Below, one piece after another: positions 1-5,122 of a stretch of DNA of 6,174 nucleotides. Source of the DNA: Candidatus Nealsoniibacteriota bacterium (GTDB taxonomy: Bacteria > Patescibacteriota > Minisyncoccia > Minisyncoccales > MHMH01); NCBI GenBank assembly GCA_016181985.1, contig JACOYG010000012.1:1-6174 (forward strand), given 5' to 3'. The translations under genes were made by a program, and so were the position numbers. Position 1 is the stretch's first letter. Every line of letters starts with the position of its first letter. The notes under the pieces are model-generated. The model made no database searches and was not told the DNA's origin. It worked only from the letters and a program-made list of their open reading frames with translations.

Positions 1-2620
1 GAACAGAATTTCCCCGCTCAACAAGCGTATGCAAAACCCGCAAGAGCTTTGCGGTATCTTCGAAATGAAGCCCGGTAGTCGGCTCGTCAAGAATATAAAA
101 TGTCATTCCCGTGTCGCGGCGCGAGAGTTCAGTTGCAAGCTTTGTCCGCTGGGCTTCGCCGCCGGAAAGTGTTGGCGCTGGCTGGCCTAGCTTTACATAC
201 CCAAGCCCAACCTCCCAAAGCGTATCGAGTTTTGCCTTGATTCCTGGAATCGCCTTGAAAAATTCTCGCGCGTCTTCAACGGTCATATCAAGAACATCCG
301 CGATATTTTTTCCGTTATATTCGATATCAAGCGCTTCTCTATTGTATCGTTTCCCTCGGCACTCTTCACATTCAACATACACATCAGGTAAAAAATACAT
401 CTCGATTTTCTTCACCCCCTGGCCTTCGCAGGCCTCGCATCTGCCGCCTTTAACGTTGAAAGAAAATCGTCCCGCCTGATAACCCCTGACCCTAGCTTCT
501 TTAGTCTTGGTAAAAAGATCTCTTATATATGTAAAAGCTCCGGTATAAGTAGCCGGATTTGACCGGGGAGTTCTGCCGATCGGCGATTGATCAACCAAAA
601 CAACTTTGTTTATATTTTCGGTTCCCGAAATAAATTCATGTTTTCCGGGGGCTTCCTTGGCCCGATAAAATTTCTTTAAAAGAGATTTGGCTAAAATATC
701 ATTCATCAAAGAAGACTTTCCCGAGCCGGAAACTCCGGTGATGCAAACAAGCTTGCCCAACGGAATTTTTACATCAATATTCTTAAGATTGTGTTCTTGA
801 GCGCCCTTGATCGTGAGAAACGATTTTGGGAGGTCAGACCTCCCGCTTAATTTTGCGGGAGGTCGGACCTCGACGCGCTTCCGGCCGGATAAATATTCTC
901 CGGTTAAGGTTTTAGATTTCAATAATTGCTTAGGACTACCCTCAAAAATTATATTCCCTCCGTACTTTCCGGCTCCGGGGCCGACATCGATAATCCATTC
1001 GGCCGCCTTGATCGTTTGGGTATCATGCTCCACAACGATAACGCTGTTGCCCAAGTCGCGCAGCTTTCTCAAAGTCCCGATCAATTTTTTCTGATCTCTC
1101 GCGTGCAGGCCGATTGACGGCTCGTCCAGAATATATAAAACGCCAGTGAGCTTTGAACCGATTTGCGTAGCCAGCCTGATTCTTTGCTCTTCCCCGCCGG
1201 ATAAAGTGGCGGCTTTTCTGTCCAAAGTCAGATAATCCAAGCCGACATCAATTAAAAATTGCAATCTGTTGAGAATTTCCTTAATAATCGGCTGGGAAAT
1301 TTTTAATTCGTTATCCTTAAGTTTAAGGTTTCCGAAAAATTCCCGGGAATCGGCGATCGGCATGCCCACCGCCTGATCAATGGATTTTCCGGAAAACGTC
1401 ACCGCCAAAACTTCGGGCTTTAATCTCTTGCCCTTGCACACATCGCATTCTTTTTCTACCATATATTGCTCAATCTCCTGGCGGGTAAAATCAGAGTCGG
1501 TTTCGTGATAGCGCCTTTCTAAATTGGAAATAACGCCCTCAAATTTATCGTCTCCGCGCAAAATAATATCAATAATTTTCTTTGGTAAATCTTTTACGGG
1601 GTCATCCAAAGAAAATTTATGTTTTTGGGCTAAATCCTGCAGTTCCGCAAAAAAGTATCCCTGCCTGCCTATTTTATGCGACGCATGAGCCCATGGAAAA
1701 ATAGCGCCCTCTGAAATAGTCAAATTATAATTGGGAATTACCAACTTGGGGTCAACTTCAAGCTTTGAACCCAAACCGTGGCAAGCCGGGCATGCTCCAT
1801 GTGGAGAATTGAAAGAAAATAATCCCGGCTCTATTTCGGGCATAGAAATTCCGCAATCTTCGCAAGCAAAATGCTCCGAAAAAATCAAATCCTTGGAACC
1901 CGACACTGTCGCTATTCCCTTGCCGAGTTTTAATGCCGTTTCAATGGAGTCCACCAATCTTGGCTTATCTAATTCCGCATCTAAAACCAACTTGTCCACT
2001 ACCACCTCAATGCTGTGTTTTTTATTCCTGTCTAAATCTACGGCCAGGGCCTCATCTACTCGATGAATAATTCCGTCAATTCTTGCCCTGACAAATCCGG
2101 CTCTTTGGGTTTCTTCTAAAATGCCGCGGTGTTCACCTTTTTTGTTTCGAATAACCGGCCCTAGAATAATTATTTCGGTATTCTTTGGGAGTCCGAGTAC
2201 CTGCTCGACAATCTGATCAACAGTCTGCCGGGAAATTGCTTTGCCGCATTTCGGACAATGAGGAATACCGACTCTGCCGAATAAAAGACGCAGATAATCA
2301 TAAATTTCCGTAATTGTGCCCACGGTTGACCTGGGATTATGACTGCCCTTTCTTTGGTCAATGGAAATAGCCGGACTTATGCCCTCAATCTTATCAACAT
2401 CGGGCTTGTCCATGACTCCCAGAAATTGCCGGGCGTAAGCGGAGAGAGATTCGACATATCTTCTTTGGCCTTCGGCGTACAAAGTATCAAAAGCCAAAGA
2501 CGATTTACCCGAACCCGAAAGCCCGGTGATCACCACCAGCTTATTTTTGGGTATGTCCACGTTAACATTCTTAAGGTTGTGGACTCTCGCCCCCCGAATT
2601 TTAATAAAATCATTAAGCAT
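1..2620 (-). CDS. uvrA: Excinuclease ABC subunit A (UvrA), C-terminus cut by window edge
   Basis: UvrA is the damage-sensing ATPase of nucleotide excision repair; as a dimer it loads UvrB on damaged DNA. The frame is open for 873 codons from the ATG at 2620 (MLNDFIKIRGARVHNLKNV) to the window edge, where it breaks off at HTLVERGNSV, just before the usual VVIEHN motif, so about the last 60-80 residues are missing. Both ABC halves are visible. The first has Walker A GLSGSGKSS at residues 33-41, LSGGEEQR near 473 and ILDEPSIGLHARD near 500. The second has GVSGSGKSS near 630, LSGGEAQR near 818 and ILDEPTTGLHFED near 845. Zinc-type CxxC pairs are CPKC, CEDC/CPAC, CDVC, CEAC and CEEC. Residues 584-597, in the linker between the halves, are encoded by a palindrome. 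The start is fixed by the family N-terminus and a promoter a few bases upstream. There is no frameshift or missing key motif in the visible part. Confidence 0.97.
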   Translation of the reverse strand, partial: MLNDFIKIRGARVHNLKNVNVDIPKNKLVVITGLSGSGKSSLAFDTLYAEGQRRYVESLSAYARQFLGVMDKPDVDKIEGISPAISIDQRKGSHNPRSTVGTITEIYDYLRLLFGRVGIPHCPKCGKAISRQTVDQIVEQVLGLPKNTEIIILGPVIRNKKGEHRGILEETQRAGFVRARIDGIIHRVDEALAVDLDRNKKHSIEVVVDKLVLDAELDKPRLVDSIETALKLGKGIATVSGSKDLIFSEHFACEDCGISMPEIEPGLFSFNSPHGACPACHGLGSKLEVDPKLVIPNYNLTISEGAIFPWAHASHKIGRQGYFFAELQDLAQKHKFSLDDPVKDLPKKIIDIILRGDDKFEGVISNLERRYHETDSDFTRQEIEQYMVEKECDVCKGKRLKPEVLAVTFSGKSIDQAVGMPIADSREFFGNLKLKDNELKISQPIIKEILNRLQFLIDVGLDYLTLDRKAATLSGGEEQRIRLATQIGSKLTGVLYILDEPSIGLHARDQKKLIGTLRKLRDLGNSVIVVEHDTQTIKAAEWIIDVGPGAGKYGGNIIFEGSPKQLLKSKTLTGEYLSGRKRVEVRPPAKLSGRSDLPKSFLTIKGAQEHNLKNIDVKIPLGKLVCITGVSGSGKSSLMNDILAKSLLKKFYRAKEAPGKHEFISGTENINKVVLVDQSPIGRTPRSNPATYTGAFTYIRDLFTKTKEARVRGYQAGRFSFNVKGGRCEACEGQGVKKIEMYFLPDVYVECEECRGKRYNREALDIEYNGKNIADVLDMTVEDAREFFKAIPGIKAKLDTLWEVGLGYVKLGQPAPTLSGGEAQRTKLATELSRRDTGMTFYILDEPTTGLHFEDTAKLLRVLHTLVERGNSV
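830..871. repeat. In-frame palindromic element inside uvrA
   Basis: A 42-nt inverted repeat has arms at 830-846 and 855-871, 17 bp with one mismatch (836 against 865), and an 8-nt AT-rich loop. Each arm is itself a small palindrome: GGGAGGTC-A-GACCTCCC at 828-844 and GAGGTC-G-GACCTC at 859-871. Its length is 14 codons, so the uvrA frame is kept. It encodes residues 584-597 (EVRPPAKLSGRSDL) in the variable linker between the two ABC halves, directly before the conserved FLTIKGAQEHNLKN. The symmetry makes both strands encode a GRSDLP peptide. It resembles in-frame palindromic inserts known from other bacteria, such as the Rickettsia palindromic elements; any relation by descent is unproven. Confidence 0.8.
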
Positions 2621-2632
2621 AGAACGTTAGTC

Positions 2633-2661
2633 ATTATACTCCGTATTTTAAAAAAGTTCAA
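2633..2661 (-). promoter_or_regulatory. uvrA promoter (sigma70 type)
   Basis: Read on the minus strand, TTGAAC (2661-2656) is followed by a 17-bp spacer and a perfect TATAAT (2638-2633). Transcription would begin near 2626-2627, only about 6-7 nt before the ATG at 2620. No room is left for a Shine-Dalgarno sequence, and none is seen. The uvrA mRNA is therefore probably leaderless or nearly so. Confidence 0.8.
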
Positions 2662-2667
2662 TACCTA

Positions 2668-2697
2668 AAAAGCCCCGAGCAAACGCCCGGGGCTTCT
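2668..2697 (-). terminator. Hairpin terminator after the AbiEii-like gene; copy 1 of a 30-bp repeat
   Basis: The stem AAGCCCCG (2670-2677) pairs with CGGGGCTT (2688-2695). It is extended inward past one A-C mismatch by a GC pair of bases around an AAAC loop. Read on the minus strand the hairpin runs into TTTTT, as expected for a Rho-independent terminator. It lies 5 nt beyond the stop codon of the minus-strand AbiEii-like gene and just upstream of the uvrA promoter, so it should insulate uvrA. In the plus direction the sequence after the stem is less T-rich. The 30-bp sequence recurs at 4073-4102 in the same orientation with one base changed. Confidence 0.75.
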
Positions 2698-2701
2698 TGT
2701 T

Positions 2702-3361
2702 CTATTCAATAATTTTACTTTTAAATTTTATAGCTTCTTTCAAAAAAAAATTCTCTAATTCTTTTTGAGAAATTTCCACTAACATTCTGGGGTAATCTTT
2801 TGCGTTTTTCACTTTTACAAATTGGGAGCCGAGCTGAAGCGGATCAATATGCCAATCAAACTTTATTTTAGCTTTCTTAATCATATCTTCAACCGTATAA
2901 CTTTTATCTTTCATAATAAAATAAAAATCAATGTAATCTCTTGCCTGATTGCGCTGATAAATAGAAAAAAGTTTATTGACGGCAATATCAATTAAAGAAT
3001 CTATTTTGATTCCATATTTCTCGGGCCCTTTTTCAATCCGTGAAAACGGAAAATAAGTAAATTCCGTTTTTATAATTTCATTGCTAAAATGCAGAAAAAA
3101 AATATTCCGATTATAGCTTTGCTGAAAATCAATTTGTAAAATCCTTTGTTTCTTTTTTATCTTTTTCAGCGCAATATCAATCTGGAGAATATCAAATTCG
3201 TTTTCCGAAAAGAAATCCAAATCCTCAGAATAACGATGACATAAATAAAAACCAGCGAGCGCGGTGCCGCCGGTAAGATAAAAATTTCGCGCGATAAACT
3301 CGCTTTTTCCCACTTCTTCCAGGAGAGAAATTTGCTTATCGGTAAGAATTTTATTTTTCAT
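2702..3361 (-). CDS. AbiEii/AbiGii-type nucleotidyltransferase, putative toxin
   Basis: This 219-aa protein belongs to the DNA polymerase beta-like nucleotidyltransferase superfamily, AbiEii type. In studied AbiE systems this protein is the toxin of a pair that stops growth or blocks phage; its activity is NTP-dependent. Visible motifs are FYLTGGTALAGFYLCHRYSEDLDFF (excerpt GGTAL, residues 31-35, with HRYSEDLDFF at 42-51). G31-G32-T33 and D47/D49 form the nucleotide and metal site. E100 in KTEFTYF is a plausible third acidic residue, and DIAVNKL (125-131) with RDYIDFY (141-147) matches the family's second conserved block. The ATG at 3361 overlaps the end of the upstream 65-aa gene by 11 bp, suggesting translational coupling. 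The gene is visibly richer in A+T than uvrA. The family assignment is firm; a toxin role here is inferred. Confidence 0.85.
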   Translation of the reverse strand: MKNKILTDKQISLLEEVGKSEFIARNFYLTGGTALAGFYLCHRYSEDLDFFSENEFDILQIDIALKKIKKKQRILQIDFQQSYNRNIFFLHFSNEIIKTEFTYFPFSRIEKGPEKYGIKIDSLIDIAVNKLFSIYQRNQARDYIDFYFIMKDKSYTVEDMIKKAKIKFDWHIDPLQLGSQFVKVKNAKDYPRMLVEISQKELENFFLKEAIKFKSKIIE

Positions 3362-3548
3362 GCAAAAGAATCTCTAAAAATCTCTTTCTTGCCGGATCAA
3401 TTTTTAGTTTTTCCCAAAGTTTTTTTAAATCTCTGCCGTTTATTTTTTCGCCGTTCAATCCGAAATTAACCATCTGTTCCAGCTTCCAGATGGCGTATTT
3501 TCTTTTATGTTTTTTTATTTTATTTTCGTCTACCGCCCAATTATACAT
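3351..3548 (-). CDS. 65-aa protein coupled to the AbiEii-like gene, candidate antitoxin
   Basis: I do not recognise a named family. The protein is 65 aa, highly charged and lysine-rich, with two likely helical stretches: KYAIWKLEQMVNFGL at residues 17-31 and GRDLKKLWEKLKI at 38-50. It ends in DPARKRFLEILLHEK. It has no membrane segment or signal peptide. It precedes the AbiEii-like gene and overlaps it by 11 bp, the order and spacing expected of an antitoxin. It is far too small to be AbiEi, the winged-helix partner in classical AbiE systems. A TTG at 3584 would add 12 hydrophobic residues. I prefer the ATG at 3548 because the composition fits a soluble protein from there and a -10-like GATAAT lies 4 nt upstream. 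The coding call is fairly secure; the antitoxin role is inference from position. Confidence 0.75.
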   Translation of the reverse strand: MYNWAVDENKIKKHKRKYAIWKLEQMVNFGLNGEKINGRDLKKLWEKLKIDPARKRFLEILLHEK

Positions 3549-3552
3549 AAGA

Positions 3553-3558
3553 ATTATC
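3553..3558 (-). promoter_or_regulatory. Possible -10 box of the 65-aa/AbiEii-like operon
   Basis: GATAAT on the minus strand ends 4 nt before the ATG at 3548, so a transcript would start at or next to the start codon. No convincing -35 hexamer lies at 16-18 bp. The region upstream is so AT-rich that other -10-like matches exist (around 3563-3578). This is a weak call, strengthened only by the same spacing at the other genes here. Confidence 0.35.
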
Positions 3559-3606
3559 TGTATTAGTATCTTATATAATAGCAAATTAAAACGAGAAAAT
3601 CAACTC

Positions 3607-3635
3607 TTGACTTTTTTAGAGATTGGCGCTATAAT
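3607..3635 (+). promoter_or_regulatory. Strong sigma70-type promoter of the 138-aa membrane protein gene
   Basis: TTGACT (3607-3612), a 17-bp spacer and a perfect TATAAT (3630-3635) form a near-consensus promoter. Initiation would be near 3642, leaving an untranslated leader of about 11 nt before the ATG at 3653. No Shine-Dalgarno sequence is present in it. The 6-bp inverted repeat ATTGGC (3622-3627) / GCCAAT (3645-3650) straddles the -10 box and the start site. Confidence 0.8.
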
Positions 3636-3652
3636 CCCTTATTAGCCAATTA

Positions 3653-4069
3653 ATGAAAAAGTTCTTTGTACTGGCGCCAATATTAATAACCGCTGATTTC
3701 ATTGTCACTCTGATAAACCAGCCCCCCGAATACTGGCAAGATTTTTCCAAGGTTAACGAAGCTAATCCGTTTGTTTTCATTTTTATCGCAGCCCATCCCA
3801 TGTTTTTTATTATAGGCTACTTTTTATATCTTAGCGTGGCGCTATGGATATTAAAAGTCAGCGGACTGCTATTCGGGGTCATTTTTTCCGCGGGATTAAT
3901 TATGGTTCATGGATCTACGGTTTTTATGCACCTGGTACCAAAAATCCGCTGGATTGGAGAATACTCCATTATCCCGCATTTTATAAATCTTACGCCGCTT
4001 ATTCTTTTGTTTATCGGTTTTATCTTATGGCTGGCTGAGCAACCGCACAAGCACTGCGACAATAATTAA
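3653..4069 (+). CDS. Multi-pass membrane protein of unknown function, 138 aa
   Basis: I do not recognise this protein with confidence. It has about four hydrophobic segments, roughly at residues 4-21, 40-66 (possibly one long or two short passes), 71-94 and 110-127, and a short polar tail PHKHCDNN. Segment 1 carries D15 and T19 (ITADFIVTL) and is followed by EANPF at 36-40. A D/T-bearing first helix plus EANP recalls small DUF5658-like membrane proteins, but the match is only a pattern. Histidines lie in or at the edge of several helices: H48, H86, H93 and H109. The ATG at 3653 sits about 11 nt after the predicted transcription start of a near-consensus promoter, so the gene is probably well expressed. 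A hairpin follows the TAA stop by 3 nt, with uvrC 36 nt downstream on the same strand. Confidence 0.8.
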   Translation: MKKFFVLAPILITADFIVTLINQPPEYWQDFSKVNEANPFVFIFIAAHPMFFIIGYFLYLSVALWILKVSGLLFGVIFSAGLIMVHGSTVFMHLVPKIRWIGEYSIIPHFINLTPLILLFIGFILWLAEQPHKHCDNN

Positions 4070-4072
4070 TTT

Positions 4073-4102
4073 AAAAGCCCCGAGCAAATGCCCGGGGCTT
4101 CT
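4073..4102 (+). terminator. Terminator-like hairpin before uvrC; copy 2 of the 30-bp repeat
   Basis: The stem AAGCCCCG (4075-4082) pairs with CGGGGCTT (4093-4100), with the same A-C mismatch and inner GC pairs as copy 1 and an AAAT loop. It follows the stop of the membrane protein gene directly, so it may end that transcript. However, the plus-strand sequence after the stem (CTAATATGAA) has almost no T-run, so termination would be leaky. The stem ends 5 nt before the preferred uvrC start. A spurious ATG at 4088 lies inside the hairpin, in frame with uvrC. Confidence 0.55.
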
Positions 4103-4105
4103 AAT

Positions 4106-5098
4106 ATGAAAAAATTCAAATATTTAACAAAAGATAAAATTTCCGACTTGCCCGAAACTCCGGGAGTTTATGCTTTCATGAAAGGCCGCGACTTTTTATA
4201 CATCGGCAAAGCCGTCAATTTAAAAAACCGGGTCAAAAATCATCAAGGCGAGCGTGCGCTTGGCTTAGCTGAATTCATGGGATATATAGAAACCAAGTCC
4301 GAAACCGACGCCCTTATACTGGAAAACGAACTGATTAAAAAATATCAGCCAAAGTACAACACGCAATGGAAAGACGACAAAAACTATTTCTATGTAGGGA
4401 TTACAAAGGAGGCATTCCCTCTAGTTTTTATTACTCACCAGCCGCGAAATGAAGGAAGTCCGACTTCATTCATTGGGCCGTTCGTGAACGGAGGAGAACT
4501 AAAACAAAAACTGAAAGAATTAAGAAAAACCAACCCTTACCGCACCTGTAAAACCATACCCAAGAAACCGTGTCTCTGGTATCATCTCAATCAATGTCCT
4601 GCCCCATGCTTGCCCGCCGTAGCCTTAAACGGCCAACGGCTTGAAGCATATGACATTGCCGATATTCAAGGAAAGGAAGCGACCGGTTCTATGGTAACTT
4701 TTGTAAACGGCAAACCGGATAAAAATTTCTACCGAAAGTTTAAAATTAAAGGCGCCGCCGAGCCCAACGACGTGGCCATGCTTAAAGAAATTTTAGACAG
4801 AAGACTGAAACACGAAGAATGGCCGTATCCGGACATAATACTAATCGACGGCGGCAAAGCCCAGTTCAACGCGGCATTAAAAATTAAAAATTCATTAAAA
4901 ATTAAAAATTTAAAATTGCAAATTATGAGCCTGGCCAAGAAACACAATGAATTATTCATCGAGGGAGAAAAAAAACCTGTTTTGCTGGAAAATTTACCCA
5001 GAGAAACTTTTAATTTAATCTTGCGAGCAAGAGACGAAGCGCACAGGTTCGCCAGAGCTTACCACCATAAGTTAAGAGACAAGGCCTTGCTGCATTAG
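4106..5098 (+). CDS. uvrC: Reduced UvrC: GIY-YIG plus RNase H-like nuclease domain, no UVR or HhH domain
   Basis: UvrC makes the 3' and 5' incisions in nucleotide excision repair after UvrB has marked the lesion. From the ATG at 4106 the protein is 330 aa, against about 560-610 for typical UvrC. The GIY-YIG domain is complete: GVY 20-22, YIG 32-34, R42, and E73 in LILENELIKKY. A Cys cluster follows (C148, C156, C164, C168). After only about 10 residues the sequence enters the C-terminal nuclease domain, with YDIADIQG (D183), GSMVTFVNGKP, YRKFKIKG, PDIILIDGGKAQ (D248) and RDEAHRFA (H313), so the acidic and His residues for 5' incision appear kept. The UVR helices that bind UvrB and the C-terminal helix-hairpin-helix are absent. 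Loss of HhH looks normal for Patescibacteria; loss of UVR looks unusual. The in-frame ATG at 4088 is rejected because it lies in a hairpin. Confidence 0.92.
   Translation: MKKFKYLTKDKISDLPETPGVYAFMKGRDFLYIGKAVNLKNRVKNHQGERALGLAEFMGYIETKSETDALILENELIKKYQPKYNTQWKDDKNYFYVGITKEAFPLVFITHQPRNEGSPTSFIGPFVNGGELKQKLKELRKTNPYRTCKTIPKKPCLWYHLNQCPAPCLPAVALNGQRLEAYDIADIQGKEATGSMVTFVNGKPDKNFYRKFKIKGAAEPNDVAMLKEILDRRLKHEEWPYPDIILIDGGKAQFNAALKIKNSLKIKNLKLQIMSLAKKHNELFIEGEKKPVLLENLPRETFNLILRARDEAHRFARAYHHKLRDKALLH
4448..4474. repeat. In-frame palindromic element inside uvrC
   Basis: A 27-nt palindrome has 13-bp arms at 4448-4460 and 4462-4474 with one mismatch (4454 against 4468) and a single-base centre. 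Its core is GAAGTC-C-GACTTC. Its length is exactly 9 codons, in phase with the gene, encoding N115-I123 (NEGSPTSFI). That is the loop before the conserved GPF of the UvrC N-terminal half, where homologues vary. The GTC-N-GAC centre is shared with the palindrome in uvrA. Confidence 0.65.
4875..4910 (+). repeat. Perfect 18-bp tandem duplication in uvrC
   Basis: Positions 4875-4892 and 4893-4910 are identical (CATTAAAAATTAAAAATT), and each copy contains the shorter unit ATTAAAA/AAAAATT. A partial further unit (TAAAATT) follows. The duplication is 6 codons per copy and gives LKIKN-S-LKIKN, then LKL, between GKAQFNAA and the IMSLAKKHNELF strand of the nuclease domain. This is a likely slippage-prone, in-frame expansion in a surface loop or helix. 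Confidence 0.85.
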
Positions 5099-5115
5099 AA
5101 AATATCTGATACAAT
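5087..5115 (+). promoter_or_regulatory. secG promoter with extended -10, leaderless layout
   Basis: TTGCTG (5087-5092), a 17-bp spacer and TACAAT (5110-5115) preceded by TG at 5107-5108 make an extended -10 promoter. It lies within the last codons of uvrC and the short gap after it. Transcription would start at about 5122-5123, on the secG ATG itself, so the mRNA would be leaderless. No Shine-Dalgarno sequence is present. Confidence 0.7.
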
Positions 5116-5122
5116 ATAACAA

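Noticed and set aside
111..2361. Several open frames in and against the uvrA region (for example 111-479, 807-1094, 926-1117 and 1731-2066 on the plus strand, 2170-2361 on the minus strand)
   Set aside because: They lie wholly inside the uvrA reading frame, encode low-complexity or serine/proline-rich peptides with no family resemblance, and have no promoter or ribosome binding site. They are shadows.
2339..2668. Plus-strand open frame of 109 codons across the uvrA start and promoter
   Set aside because: It is antisense to the conserved uvrA N-terminus and ends in the terminator hairpin; no recognisable protein.
3549..3584. Upstream TTG start for the 65-aa protein
   Set aside because: It adds 12 hydrophobic residues translated from the AT-rich promoter region, and the ATG at 3548 gives a coherent soluble protein.
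3616..4038. Open frames 3616-3801 (minus) and 3844-4038 (plus)
   Set aside because: Both are contained in the 138-aa membrane protein gene, which has a strong promoter and a coherent membrane topology.
4088..4105. ATG at 4088 as the uvrC start
   Set aside because: It lies in the loop of the repeated hairpin and would add MPGASN, encoded by the stem; the ATG at 4106 begins the family-like MKKFKYLTKDKISDLP.
4729..4959. Minus-strand open frame inside uvrC
   Set aside because: It is antisense to the catalytic domain and partly produced by the 18-bp AT-rich repeat; no family features.
4106..5098. Broken uvrC pseudogene
   Set aside because: The protein is short, but both nuclease domains keep their catalytic residues, the frame is intact, and the C-terminal tail resembles that of Patescibacteria UvrC, so it looks functional.
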